Positions 1 through 8,934 are shown, counted from the stretch's first letter. The stretch is DNA of 64,000 bases from Altererythrobacter sp. (GCA_017308255.1 JAFKFN010000007.1:62001-126000), one strand, 5' to 3'. The notes: a model not told the origin generated them from the letters alone. Translations and numbers: made by a program.

Positions 1-542
1 AACAGCGCGATGATCAGGACCGCGCCGATATCGTCCACGATCGCCACCGTCAGCAGGAACAGCCTGAGCGCCGGCGGCACCCGGTTGCCGAGCAGGCCGA
101 TCACGCCCATCGCGAAGGCGATATCGGTGGCGCTGGGAATGGCCCAGCCACGCGCCAGGCCTGGCTCCCCCCCGGCTATCGAAAAATAGACTAGCGCGGG
201 CATCGCCATGCCCATGGCGGCCGCCAGCACCGGCAGGCGGCGGCTGGCGGGCGTGGCCAGATTGCCGAGGATCATCTCGCGCTTCACCTCCAGGCCGACG
301 ACGAAGAAGAACACCGCCATCACCGCATCGTTGATCCAGGCGTGCAGGGTGTGGAGCTTGGGAAGGGGACTCCAGCCGAGTTCGCCGTGGAAGACCTGGT
401 GGTATGCGCCGGCGAGGGGCGAATTGGCGGCGACGATCGCCAGCACCGCCACCACGATCAGCAGCACGCCGGCGAAGGCATCGCTGACGAACAGTGCCTT
501 CAACGGGCGGCTGGCGGCGGAAAGCAGGCGAGGCGGGGCCAT
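1..542 (-). CDS. nhaA: Na+/H+ antiporter NhaA, N-terminal part (cut by window edge)
   Basis: Exchanges two protons for one sodium ion across the inner membrane, for pH and salt homeostasis. About 180 N-terminal residues are visible; the family is usually 380-430 residues, so the C-terminal half lies outside the window. The frame reads as hydrophobic helices and contains VGLEVKREM, the ATDIAFAMG segment (sodium-binding helix, with the Asp equivalent to E. coli D133) and VAIVDDIGA, the paired aspartates of the ion-binding site, right at the window edge. The ATG at 542 is preceded by a GGAAGGGC ribosome site. It is divergent from the glycosyltransferase gene. Identification by these motifs is firm; whether the rest is intact cannot be seen. 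Confidence 0.93.
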   Translation of the reverse strand, partial: MAPPRLLSAASRPLKALFVSDAFAGVLLIVVAVLAIVAANSPLAGAYHQVFHGELGWSPLPKLHTLHAWINDAVMAVFFFVVGLEVKREMILGNLATPASRRLPVLAAAMGMAMPALVYFSIAGGEPGLARGWAIPSATDIAFAMGVIGLLGNRVPPALRLFLLTVAIVDDIGAVLIIAL

Positions 543-627
543 GGGCCTGCCCTTCCGGCAAAGCGCCCGCCCTTGCAACCGCATTGAACGCAAGCAGGGT
601 CTTGCGTCTTGCCGTTAACCACGTACA

Positions 628-654
628 CCCAGGAAAAATAAGAGATTTCCTGGG
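628..654 (+). promoter_or_regulatory. Perfect 9-bp stem-loop covering the ribosome site of the NfrB-like gene
   Basis: CCCAGGAAA (628-636) pairs perfectly with TTTCCTGGG (646-654) around a 9-nt AU-rich loop. The only purine-rich ribosome site for the GTG start at 662 is GGGGGA at 652-657, so part of it is inside the stem. The structure is read directly from the sequence; control of translation through it is inference. Confidence 0.5.
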
Positions 655-661
655 GGATATC

Positions 662-2068
662 GTGGGGTACTGGACGCCGCTCGAATGGCTGGCGCTGGCG
701 GAGCGTGAGCTGCTGCTGTTTGCCGGCGTATTCTTCCTGATCGGCGCCGTGGACGAACTGGCGATCGACGTGGGGTGGCTCTGGCTCAAGCTCACCGGCC
801 GGGCGCGGACCCCTCGCATCGATCGCGGCCAAGCGCAGGGGCGCCCGCTCACCGGCCCGGCGGCGGTGCTAATCGCGGCCTGGCAGGAAAGCCACATCAT
901 CGAATACACCGTGGCCCATGCCCTTGCCGCGTGGCCGCAGGCGGAATTGCGGCTGTATATCGGCTGCTATCGCAACGATCCCGATACGCTGGAGGCGATC
1001 ATGCGCGGCGCGGGTGGGGACCCGCGAGCGCGGGTGGTCATCCATGATGCCGATGGCCCGACCACCAAGGCCGATTGCCTGAACCGCCTCTACGCCGCGA
1101 TGCAAGCCGACGAAGCGCGTGTGGGACAGGGGTTCCGGCTGGTCGTGCTGCATGATGCGGAGGACATGGTCGATCCGGCGGCGCTGGCGCTGCTGGACGC
1201 CGCGCTGGAACGGGCCGATTTCATCCAGCTTCCCGTCCTGCCCGAAGCGCAGCGCGCCTCGCGCTGGATCGGCAGCCATTACTGTGAAGAATTCGCCGAA
1301 GCGCACGGCAAGGCGATGATCGTGCGCGAGGCGCTTGCGGCCTCGCTGCCGGCGGCCGGCGTGGGTTGCGGCTTTTCGCGCCGGATGCTTGCGGTCCTCG
1401 CCGCGCGAACCGGCTGGCCGGGGCCTTTCGCCACCGATTCGCTTACCGAGGATTACGAGCTGGGCCTGCGCATCAGGGCGCTGGGCGGCCGCTCGCGGTT
1501 TCTGCGCTTGCGCGGGGAGGACGGCCAGCTTGTGGCCACGCGGGCCTGCTTCCCCGCCCGGATCGACCATGCCGTGCGGCAGAAGGCCCGCTGGATCCAC
1601 GGCATAGCCTTGCAGGGCTGGGACCGGCTGGGGTGGAACGGCGGCGCGGGCGAACGCTGGATGCTTCTGCGTGACCGGCGCGGGCCGATGACGGCGCTGG
1701 TCCTGTTCGCCGGCTATCTGCTGCTGGTGCTCGGCGCCGTGCTGCTGGCGATCCGCACATTCGGTGTGAGGGGCGATCTGGCCGCACTATGGCGTGAGGC
1801 TCCGTTGCTTGATGCGCTGCTGGCGGCCAACTTCGCGGCCTTCCTCTGGCGCGCCGCCATGCGCTTCGTCTTCACGGCGCGCGAATATGGCTGGCAGGAA
1901 GGCGTGCGGGCGCTGGCGCGGATACCGGTGACCAACGTGGTCGCGATCATGGCCGGCCGCCGGGCGCTGGCGGCTTATGTCGCGGCGCTGTTCGGCGCCA
2001 AGCCGCGCTGGGACAAGACGTTCCACCACGCCTATCCCACGGCGCGCCCCGTCCGGCCTTCCGCGTGA
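662..2068 (+). CDS. Family 2 glycosyltransferase, NfrB-like inner-membrane protein
   Basis: Predicted processive sugar polymerase of the NfrB type. E. coli NfrB with NfrA makes and exports the surface glycan used as receptor by phage N4. At 468 residues it has an N-terminal membrane segment (about 15-35), a GT-A domain with HDAEDM (DXD-type, about 165), GVGCGFSR, LTEDYELGLR (general base) and QKARW (the QxxRW motif of processive enzymes, about 315), then two or three C-terminal membrane segments. E. coli NfrB carries a C-terminal MshEN domain that senses cyclic-di-GMP; this protein ends before such a domain. The open frame extends upstream into nhaA, so I chose GTG 662. Its stop overlaps the next start (GTGA), implying coupling to the NfrA-like partner. 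Confidence 0.75.
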   Translation: MGYWTPLEWLALAERELLLFAGVFFLIGAVDELAIDVGWLWLKLTGRARTPRIDRGQAQGRPLTGPAAVLIAAWQESHIIEYTVAHALAAWPQAELRLYIGCYRNDPDTLEAIMRGAGGDPRARVVIHDADGPTTKADCLNRLYAAMQADEARVGQGFRLVVLHDAEDMVDPAALALLDAALERADFIQLPVLPEAQRASRWIGSHYCEEFAEAHGKAMIVREALAASLPAAGVGCGFSRRMLAVLAARTGWPGPFATDSLTEDYELGLRIRALGGRSRFLRLRGEDGQLVATRACFPARIDHAVRQKARWIHGIALQGWDRLGWNGGAGERWMLLRDRRGPMTALVLFAGYLLLVLGAVLLAIRTFGVRGDLAALWREAPLLDALLAANFAAFLWRAAMRFVFTAREYGWQEGVRALARIPVTNVVAIMAGRRALAAYVAALFGAKPRWDKTFHHAYPTARPVRPSA

Positions 2069-3168
2069 CCGACCGCACCGGAATGCGTGGCCAGCCGCTG
2101 CTGCTGCTCGGCGCGATCCTGGCCGGGTGGCTGGCGCTGCGCGTGGCGCTTTGGGAACCCCCCTTCGCCTCGCCCGCGGAAGCCTTCGAGCCGGAACGGC
2201 CGCCGACGAACATCGCCCGGGCGCCCGTTTCGCCCGCCCGCGAGCAAGAGGCCGGCAGCGCGCCTGCGACGCCCGCGCCGGCACTGGCGCGCTATGCCCG
2301 GTTGCCAGAGCGCCCGGTCATCGCCGTTGCCGTCGCTTTCGCGCCGCCATCCCCCTTGTCACCGGCGTGGGCGGTCTCGCTTCCCAAGCAACCCGATCCG
2401 CCACCCGCTTATGCGGCTCCGGCCGAGGCCAGCCCCTCCGATCACCTCTTCATCGAGCGCGAAGCTCCATCGCAGCTTGCCCCCATGCACCGTCCCCAGC
2501 GGCAGGTGCCCGGCACGCGCTGGTCAGGCGACGCGTGGCTGCTCCTGCGGCGGGATAGCGGGCAGGGCGGGCCGGCGCTGATCGACCGCCCGAGCTATGG
2601 CCGCAGCCAGGCGGGCGCGACGGTGCGCTATGCCCTGTCGCCCGGCGATCCGGCGCAGTTGCGCGCGCATGTGCGGGTCGCCAGCGCCCTGGCCGGATCG
2701 CGGGAGAGAGAACTGGCCGGTGGCCTTTCGCTTCGGCCGCTGGCGGGCGTGCCGTTGCGCACGGTGGCCGAACTGCGCCTGGGGGAGAGCGAGGCGGGCA
2801 GGCATGTACGGCCGGCCGTCTATGCGGTGAGCGAATTGCCGCCCACGGCGCTGCCGCTGGCACTGCGCGGCGAGGTTTACGTGCAGGGCGGTTATGTCGG
2901 CGGAGAATTCGCCACGGCTTACGTGGATGGCCAGGTGCGCGCCGAACGCACGCTGGCCCGCGCCGGCGATACCGAACTGTCCACCGGGGCAGGCGCATGG
3001 GGCGGGGCGCAGGAAGGTTCGTCGCGGATGGACGTGGGGCCGACCGCCGCGATCACTTTCCCGCTGGGCGGAGCGCGCGGCCGCCTGTCGGCCGATTATC
3101 GCTTCCGCATCGCCGGCAAGGCGCAGCCGGCAAGCGCCCCGACACTGACGCTTTCCGCGGGTTTCTGA
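2065..3168 (+). CDS. NfrA C-terminal-like outer-membrane protein (short form)
   Basis: Probable outer-membrane partner of the upstream glycosyltransferase. The 367-residue product has an N-terminal hydrophobic segment (about 10-28, LLLLGAILAGWLALRVALW) that could be a signal or anchor, a Pro/Ala-rich linker (about 30-165), then about 200 residues with alternating beta-strand pattern ending in Phe (TLTLSAGF), as in beta-barrel proteins. This region resembles the C-terminal domain of phage N4 adsorption protein NfrA; the long TPR region of E. coli NfrA (about 990 residues in all) is absent. The GTG start at 2065 overlaps the upstream stop by 4 bp. The family call rests on position and general resemblance and is moderate. 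Confidence 0.6.
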   Translation: MTDRTGMRGQPLLLLGAILAGWLALRVALWEPPFASPAEAFEPERPPTNIARAPVSPAREQEAGSAPATPAPALARYARLPERPVIAVAVAFAPPSPLSPAWAVSLPKQPDPPPAYAAPAEASPSDHLFIEREAPSQLAPMHRPQRQVPGTRWSGDAWLLLRRDSGQGGPALIDRPSYGRSQAGATVRYALSPGDPAQLRAHVRVASALAGSRERELAGGLSLRPLAGVPLRTVAELRLGESEAGRHVRPAVYAVSELPPTALPLALRGEVYVQGGYVGGEFATAYVDGQVRAERTLARAGDTELSTGAGAWGGAQEGSSRMDVGPTAAITFPLGGARGRLSADYRFRIAGKAQPASAPTLTLSAGF

Positions 3169-3211
3169 GCCGCCATCTTCAAACCTTTGCGTGCATGCGT
3201 TACCGCGAGGC

Positions 3212-4120
3212 ATGGACGTCTACCTCCCTATCGCGAACCTGGCGGTCAATGGGCTGGTGATTGTCCTGCTGGGTGCGGCGACGGGAATCCTGTCGGGCAT
3301 TTTCGGCGTTGGCGGCGGCTTCCTGACCACGCCGCTGCTGATCTTCTATGGGGTTCCGCCCACGGTCGCGGCGGCGTCCTCCGCCAGCCAGGTGACGGGA
3401 GCCAGCGTTTCAGGCGTGTTCGCCTATAGCCGCCGCGGCGGCGTCGATTACCAGATGGGCGCGGTCACCGTTGCCGGCGGCGTGGTCGGCGTGGCCGTGG
3501 GCGCCTTGCTGTTCCGCCTGCTGGAATCGCTCGGCCAGATCGATACGGTGATCAACATCCTCTACGTGCTGCTGCTGGGCATGATCGGCGGCCTCATGGG
3601 GCGGGAGAGCATCAGCGCCTTGCGCGCCGGCGGCGAACGCCCCCGCGCGGCGAAGCGCCGGCACCACCCGCTGATCGCCAGCCTGCCGATGCGCTGGCGG
3701 TTCTACCGCTCCGGCCTCTACATCTCGCCCCTGGCGCCCCTGTTCCTGGGATTCGTCACCGGCATCCTGACCATGCTGATGGGCGTGGGCGGCGGGTTCA
3801 TCCTGGTTCCGGCGATGCTCTACATCCTGGGGATGAGCGCCAATGTCGTGGTCGGCACTTCGCTGTTCCAGATCCTGTTCGTCACCATCATCACCACGAT
3901 GATGCACGCGCTGACGACCAGGGCGGTGGACATCGTGCTGGCCGGCCTGCTGCTGCTGGGTTCGGTCACCGGCGCGCAGATCGGCAGCCGCCTGGCACTC
4001 AGCGCGAAGCCGGAGCTGCTGCGCCTGGCGCTGGCCATCATCGTGCTGGTGATCGCCCTGAGGATGGCCTTCGGGCTGGGGGTGCGGCCGGACGAGGTCT
4101 ATACGGTGCTGCCGCTATGA
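3212..4120 (+). CDS. Sulfite exporter TauE/SafE family protein
   Basis: Eight-helix inner-membrane permease (302 residues) of the TauE/SafE (DUF81) family, which exports organic or inorganic sulfur anions. The two family halves are evident: FGVGGGFLTTPLLIF near residue 35 and MGVGGGFILVPAMLYILG near residue 195, each a GVGGG motif in a repeated four-helix unit. A GTG at 3191 is also in frame, but MDVYLPIANLAVN from ATG 3212 looks like the usual beginning of alphaproteobacterial members. Its stop overlaps the next gene by ATGA, and pairing with a TIGR02186 protein is typical, suggesting the two work together. Substrate unknown. Confidence 0.88.
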   Translation: MDVYLPIANLAVNGLVIVLLGAATGILSGIFGVGGGFLTTPLLIFYGVPPTVAAASSASQVTGASVSGVFAYSRRGGVDYQMGAVTVAGGVVGVAVGALLFRLLESLGQIDTVINILYVLLLGMIGGLMGRESISALRAGGERPRAAKRRHHPLIASLPMRWRFYRSGLYISPLAPLFLGFVTGILTMLMGVGGGFILVPAMLYILGMSANVVVGTSLFQILFVTIITTMMHALTTRAVDIVLAGLLLLGSVTGAQIGSRLALSAKPELLRLALAIIVLVIALRMAFGLGVRPDEVYTVLPL

Positions 4121-4890
4121 CGGGGGCCGGCGCCTGTGTCCGCGCCCTGTTCGCCGTACTGGCCCTGTTCGCCCTTTCGGCGCAGCGCGATCCCATCCTG
4201 GTGCCCGAGGTTTCGCAGCACGAGATCCAGGTGCGCCAGGGCTTCACCGGCACCGAACTGCTGCTGTTCGGCGCGATCCTCGATCCCCAGGGGCGGCGCG
4301 CCAGCCAGCCTTATGACGTGGTGGTGGTGCTGAAAGGGCCGACCGAGCCGATCCTGGTGCGCGAGAAGGAAAAGAAGTTCGGCATCTGGCTCAACGCGCA
4401 CAGCACGGCCTTCCGGTCTGCCCCCGCGTTCTTCGCCATGGCCAGTTCGCGCCCGATCGGCGACATCGTGGACGAGCGCACCGCGGCGATCTACGAATTG
4501 GGCCTGGACTTCCTCCAGCTTTCCCCCACCGGGGCGATCGATCCGGAAGAGCAGGCGCGCTTCACGCGCGGGCTGGTGGACCTGAACCGGCGGCAGGGCC
4601 TGTACCAGGAAGACGGCGCCGGCGTCACCATCAGCGGCGGGGTGCTCTACCAGGCGCGCATCGCCCTGCCTTCGAACGTGACGACGGGCCGCTATACCGC
4701 CGAGACTTTCGCCATCGCACGCGGCCGGGTGATCGCGTCGGCGATCGCCGATGTCGAAGTGCGCAAGCAGGGGTTCGAGCGTTTCGTGGCCGATCAGGCG
4801 GACAACTCCGGCTTCCTCTATGGCCTGTTCGCGGTGGTTCTGTCGGTGCTGATGGGCTGGCTGGCCGGCCGGATCTTCGCGCTGGTCTGA
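4117..4890 (+). CDS. TIGR02186-type membrane protein, partner of TauE-like exporter
   Basis: A 257-residue protein of a conserved alphaproteobacterial family of unknown function (TIGR02186) nearly always found beside a TauE/SafE permease. It has an N-terminal signal or anchor (about 5-22), a soluble, probably periplasmic, domain (about 25-220, with GTELLLFGAIL and the basic IREKEKKFGIW-like stretch), and one C-terminal membrane helix (FLYGLFAVVLSVLMGWLAGR, about 232-252). The start overlaps the upstream stop (ATGA), so the pair is probably co-translated. The function is unknown; an accessory role in anion export is inferred from context only. Confidence 0.8.
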   Translation: MTGAGACVRALFAVLALFALSAQRDPILVPEVSQHEIQVRQGFTGTELLLFGAILDPQGRRASQPYDVVVVLKGPTEPILVREKEKKFGIWLNAHSTAFRSAPAFFAMASSRPIGDIVDERTAAIYELGLDFLQLSPTGAIDPEEQARFTRGLVDLNRRQGLYQEDGAGVTISGGVLYQARIALPSNVTTGRYTAETFAIARGRVIASAIADVEVRKQGFERFVADQADNSGFLYGLFAVVLSVLMGWLAGRIFALV

Positions 4891-4977
4891 CATGCGGGGC
4901 GGTGTCTGACGGCCGTCTTGACCCAAATTTAACCCCATGCGGAATAATTCAGGCGCAAAGCGACCGGATTTCCCTGC

Positions 4978-6681
4978 ATGAGCGATATGTCGAACCCGCC
5001 GTTCCACACCTTCAATCCCGCGGACGAGCCGGGCGCGATCGACCTGGGCATGCGCCCGGCGCCGGTCGGCAGGGCGGACAACGGCAGCGAGCCGATCGGC
5101 GTGGTGCTGGAGATCGCCGGATCGGGATCGCAGATCGCGCTCGATCCGCAGCGGCTCAACGAATGCATGGAAGACGATGACCCGTCCATCGCCCTGGCCG
5201 GCCAGGTCGGCAGCCAGGTCAAGATCAAGACCAGCGACGGCTGGCTGCTGGCCAGCGTGCGCGACCAGCGGCAGGACCGGCGCAACGACGGCGGGATCCT
5301 GGCCGGCATCGATTTCATGGGCGAAGGCCGCGAGGAGAAGCTGACCGGCAAGATCCGCGGGTTCCGCCGCGGCGTGACTCGCTATCCGATCCCCGGCGCG
5401 CTGATCTACCCGGCGACGACCGAGGACTTGCGGCAGATCTATTCGTCCGACGGACGCAACGCGATCGAGATCGGCACCGTTTATCCCACCGGCGACATCC
5501 GCGCCGGGCTCTATGTCGATGCGATGCTGGGCAAGCACTTCGCGCTGCTGGGATCGACCGGCACCGGCAAATCCACCAGCGCGGCGCTGATCCTGCACCG
5601 CATCTGCGAAAGCGCCCCCCAGGGCCACATCGTGATGATCGACCCGCACGGCGAGTATTCCGCCGCGTTCCGGAACACCGGGGTCATCTTCGATGTCGGC
5701 AACCTGCAAATGCCTTATTGGCTGATGAACTTCGAGGAGCACTGCGAAGTGTTCCTGACTTCCACCGGCAACGACCGGCAGGAGGATGCCGATATCCTGG
5801 CCAAGTGCCTGCTCAAGGCGCGGGGCAAGAGCCGGCTGGCCGAGAGCCTGGGCAAGATCACCGTGGATTCGCCGATCCCCTATCTGCTCAGCGACCTGAC
5901 CAACATCATCCAGGACGAGATGGGCAAGCTCGACAAGGCGAGCACCTCGGCCCCTTACATGCGCATCAAGACCAAGGTGGACGAACTGAAGGGCGATCCG
6001 CGCTATCAGTTCATGTTCTCGGGGATGCTGGTGGGCGACACGATGACCCAGTTCATCTCCAAGATCTTCCGCATGCCGGGGGAAGGCAAGCCGATCTCGA
6101 TCATCGACGTGTCCGGCGTGCCGTCGGACATCACGTCCACCGTGGTGGCGGTGCTGAGCCGCATGGTGTTCGATTTCGCCGTGTGGGGCCGCGAGGAGAA
6201 GACGCGGCCGATCCTGCTGGTATGCGAAGAAGCGCATCGCTACGTCCCCAGCGAGAAGAATGCCGAGGGTTCTTCCGTCGGGCGCATCCTCAGCCGCATC
6301 GCCAAGGAAGGCCGCAAGTACGGCATTTCGCTGGGCCTCATCACCCAGCGCCCGTCGGATCTGGCCGAAGGCGTGCTGTCGCAGTGCGGGACGATCATCT
6401 CCATGCGGCTCAACAACGACAGCGACCAGGCGTTCGTGAAAGCCGCCATGCCCGAAGGGGCGCGCGGCTTCCTCGATTCCATCCCGGCCCTGCGCAACCG
6501 CGAATGCATCATCTGCGGCGAAGGCGTGGCGATCCCGGTGCGCGTGTCGTTCGACACGCTGGAAGAACCCAAGCGCCCCGCTTCCGAAGACCCGAGTTTC
6601 ACCGAGTTGTGGAGCGAAAGCGGCGGCGAGGAAGACCAGGTGGTCCGCACCGTGCAGCGCTGGCGCGCGCAGGGGAAATAA
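4978..6681 (+). CDS. HerA-like hexameric ATPase (DUF87/FtsK-HerA superfamily)
   Basis: Predicted DNA-translocating or helicase-type ATPase of the HerA superfamily, 567 residues. An N-terminal HAS-barrel-like beta region (about 35-165) precedes the RecA-fold core: Walker A GSTGTGKST (about 193-201), IDPHGEYSA, Walker B LLVCEEAHRY (about 418-427) and TQRPSDLAEGVLSQ (sensor/arginine-finger region). Archaeal and many bacterial HerA proteins act with the NurA nuclease in end resection, and others with SIR2 or DUF4297 effectors in defence. Neither a nuclease nor such an effector gene is adjacent here. ATG 4978 is used; ATG 4987 is also possible. The family call is strong, the biological role open. 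Confidence 0.85.
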   Translation: MSDMSNPPFHTFNPADEPGAIDLGMRPAPVGRADNGSEPIGVVLEIAGSGSQIALDPQRLNECMEDDDPSIALAGQVGSQVKIKTSDGWLLASVRDQRQDRRNDGGILAGIDFMGEGREEKLTGKIRGFRRGVTRYPIPGALIYPATTEDLRQIYSSDGRNAIEIGTVYPTGDIRAGLYVDAMLGKHFALLGSTGTGKSTSAALILHRICESAPQGHIVMIDPHGEYSAAFRNTGVIFDVGNLQMPYWLMNFEEHCEVFLTSTGNDRQEDADILAKCLLKARGKSRLAESLGKITVDSPIPYLLSDLTNIIQDEMGKLDKASTSAPYMRIKTKVDELKGDPRYQFMFSGMLVGDTMTQFISKIFRMPGEGKPISIIDVSGVPSDITSTVVAVLSRMVFDFAVWGREEKTRPILLVCEEAHRYVPSEKNAEGSSVGRILSRIAKEGRKYGISLGLITQRPSDLAEGVLSQCGTIISMRLNNDSDQAFVKAAMPEGARGFLDSIPALRNRECIICGEGVAIPVRVSFDTLEEPKRPASEDPSFTELWSESGGEEDQVVRTVQRWRAQGK

Positions 6682-6723
6682 GCGCGCGGTTCGCCGGCGC
6701 GGCGCCCTGCCGCCCCGGCTATG

Positions 6724-8172
6724 TCACAGGTTGGGCGCGTAGCGGCCGGCCGGCTCGCCGTCGGATTGCACCTGTTCCTGGGCTTCCTCGCTGGTTTCGG
6801 CCCGCGCGTCCTTGCGCCAGTCGTAATAGTGGTAGAACCACCAGCCGAGCACCAGGGCGGCGACCGAGCCGACCGGGAACGACAGCCAGATCGCATCGGC
6901 GCCGAGCCAGTCGTAAGTCAGGAAATAGAAGCCCAGGCGCACCGGATAGAGCGCCACGGCGATGATCATCAGCGGGATCCACACCGCATTGGCGGCGCGC
7001 ATCGTGGCCGAATAGACCATGGTCACCCCGAAGACGACGAAGCTCCATACGGCGAGGAACTGGATGTGCCGGGCGAGCGGCACGGCGGGGCTTTCCGGCC
7101 CGAGGAACAGCACCAGCGCGGGGCGATCGAAGATCAGCAGCAGCGCGGTCAGCGCGCCGGTCAGCGCGAAGTTGATGAGCACGCCCGCGCGGGTGACATG
7201 GTCCAGCGCGTGCCACTTCTTCGCGCCGATGAACTGCGCGGCCATCGCGCTGACCGCGCCGCCGATCGCCATGGCCGGCATCTGGATATAAGTGAAAAGC
7301 TGCATGGCCGCGGCATAGGCGGCGGTTATCAGCAGTCCTTCGCGGTTCACCAGGCCGACCACGATGATGCCGGCCGCGCTCATCACCAGCATCTGCGCGC
7401 CCATCGGGATGCCCTTGGTGATGATATAATGCAGTTCCTCCCGCCGGGGCCGCAGATAGCGCAGTTCCGCCCCGCGCAGGCGCAAGGGCAGGTCCTTGGC
7501 ATAGACGTAGATCACCATGGTCACGAACGAGACCAGGCTGGCGATGATCGTTGAGGTGGCCGAGCCGGCGATGCCCATTTCCGGGAACGGGCCGAAGCCG
7601 GAGATCAGCATCGGATTGAGAACGGTGTCGATCGCCACGGTGACGCCCATGAAGATCAGCGGCGTGCGCGCATCGCCGGTGCCGCGCAGGCCCATGGTGA
7701 GGATCACCGAGACCATCATGAACGGCATGGAGATGAACATCAGCCGGATATAAGTCAGCGCCAGGGGATAGGCGCCGCCGGGCGTTTCGAGCGCGTCGAG
7801 CAGCAGCGGCGCGGCGAGCCAGCCGATCACCGCGATGGCGACCATGAGCATGGCCGAAAAGCCCACTGCCGTACCGAACGTGCGGCGGGCGCCATCGACA
7901 TCGCGCGCGCCGAAGCGCTGCCCGATCTTGACCGTGCCGGCCATGCCGAAGCCGAACGCCGCGCCGGCAACCAGGAACATGATGATGTTGGCGTTGACCG
8001 TGGCGGCCAGCGCCTCTTCACCGATCAGCCGGCCGACCCAGATCGAGTTGACCGTGCCGCTGAGCGACTGGAGCATGTTGCTGAGCAGCATGGGCACGCT
8101 GAACATGAGCAGCGTGCGCATCACCGGCCCTTCGGTGAGATCGCCCCGCATCGCCGGCGGCCGTGATGCCAT
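6724..8172 (-). CDS. MATE family efflux transporter
   Basis: Twelve-helix multidrug/toxin extrusion transporter (482 residues), exchanging cationic compounds against Na+ or H+. Two homologous six-helix halves are visible, beginning LLMFSVPMLLSNMLQSLSG and TKGIPMGAQMLVMSAAG, with the charged central cytoplasmic loop between them (about 220-245, RLRGAELRYLRPRREEL). An in-frame start further upstream would overlap queE; the ATG at 8172 has an excellent GGGGAGGGAAGG ribosome site and starts 15 bp after the queE stop, so the two are probably one transcript. The natural substrate cannot be told. Confidence 0.9.
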   Translation of the reverse strand: MASRPPAMRGDLTEGPVMRTLLMFSVPMLLSNMLQSLSGTVNSIWVGRLIGEEALAATVNANIIMFLVAGAAFGFGMAGTVKIGQRFGARDVDGARRTFGTAVGFSAMLMVAIAVIGWLAAPLLLDALETPGGAYPLALTYIRLMFISMPFMMVSVILTMGLRGTGDARTPLIFMGVTVAIDTVLNPMLISGFGPFPEMGIAGSATSTIIASLVSFVTMVIYVYAKDLPLRLRGAELRYLRPRREELHYIITKGIPMGAQMLVMSAAGIIVVGLVNREGLLITAAYAAAMQLFTYIQMPAMAIGGAVSAMAAQFIGAKKWHALDHVTRAGVLINFALTGALTALLLIFDRPALVLFLGPESPAVPLARHIQFLAVWSFVVFGVTMVYSATMRAANAVWIPLMIIAVALYPVRLGFYFLTYDWLGADAIWLSFPVGSVAALVLGWWFYHYYDWRKDARAETSEEAQEQVQSDGEPAGRYAPNL

Positions 8173-8186
8173 CAGCCTTCCCTCCC

Positions 8187-8921
8187 CTATGTCCCGCGGG
8201 TGTCGCCGTAGAGTTCGATGTGCAATCGCTTGGACAGAGTCAATTCGTGTTTCAGGCAAAGCTGTGCAAGCCACTTTTCACGGCGCGCCAGCGTGGCCGG
8301 ATCCGTGCCTTCCGCCATGAGGTAAACGCGGTCGGGGGGCACGGCGTGCTGGGCCATGAGTGCTAGGACTTCATCAACGTCGGAAGGTTCCGCGATCACG
8401 AACTTGAACGCCGCGCGCGGTTCCGCCGCCCACTGCGCCAGCCTTTCCGGCACCAGCGCCAGCAGGGCGGCGTTGCCCGAATGCGCCAGCTTGGGGCTGA
8501 CGTTGTATTGCCGCACCAGCGCATCGAGCGCGGGCGGCGGGGCGACAGTGCCGTTGGTCTCGATCTCCACCCTGATGCCGGGCAGCAGCGCCAGCATCCG
8601 GGCGAGGGCCGCGGCCTGGAGCAGCGGCTCGCCCCCGGTGACGACCAGCCGCTGCTGGCCGAGCGCGGCGATGCGCGCGGCGGCGTCTTCCTCGCTCAGC
8701 GTCACCTGGTTGGCCTTGCGATCATAGGCGAGGCCGGAGCGGTGCGGGCGGCTGTCCCCTTCGAAGCGCCAGGTATAGGCGGTGTCGCACCACACGCAGG
8801 CGAGATTGCAGCGCGACAGGCGGATGAAGGCGCAGGGCTTGCCCATGCTGGGCCCTTCACCCTGGAGCGAGGCGAAAATCTCCGGCTCTCCCGGGGTCGT
8901 GGTGGCGAGGACTAGCGGCAC
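8187..8921 (-). CDS. queE: 7-carboxy-7-deazaguanine synthase QueE
   Basis: Radical-SAM enzyme that contracts the ring of 6-carboxytetrahydropterin to 7-carboxy-7-deazaguanine, in the preQ0/queuosine tRNA-modification pathway. The 244-residue protein shows FASLQGEGPSMGKPCAFIRL at the N-terminus, the CX3CX2C iron-sulfur motif CNLACVWC (about 38-45) followed by DT, and VVTGGEPLLQ (about 95-104, SAM binding). The start is GTG 8921; no ATG fits as well. It leads the transcript containing the MATE gene. The other queuosine genes (queC, queD, queF) are not in the window. No preQ1 aptamer was recognised upstream, where instead there are tandem direct repeats. Confidence 0.92.
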   Translation of the reverse strand: MPLVLATTTPGEPEIFASLQGEGPSMGKPCAFIRLSRCNLACVWCDTAYTWRFEGDSRPHRSGLAYDRKANQVTLSEEDAAARIAALGQQRLVVTGGEPLLQAAALARMLALLPGIRVEIETNGTVAPPPALDALVRQYNVSPKLAHSGNAALLALVPERLAQWAAEPRAAFKFVIAEPSDVDEVLALMAQHAVPPDRVYLMAEGTDPATLARREKWLAQLCLKHELTLSKRLHIELYGDTRGT

Positions 8922-8934
8922 GGACCGGCCGGGG

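Noticed and set aside
4099-6237. Very long minus-strand open frame (712 codons) antisense to the TIGR02186 and HerA genes
   Set aside because: Rich in His/Arg/Ala/Gly without any domain pattern; this is the usual stop-poor antisense frame of high-GC coding DNA. The plus-strand genes have motifs and normal codon bias.
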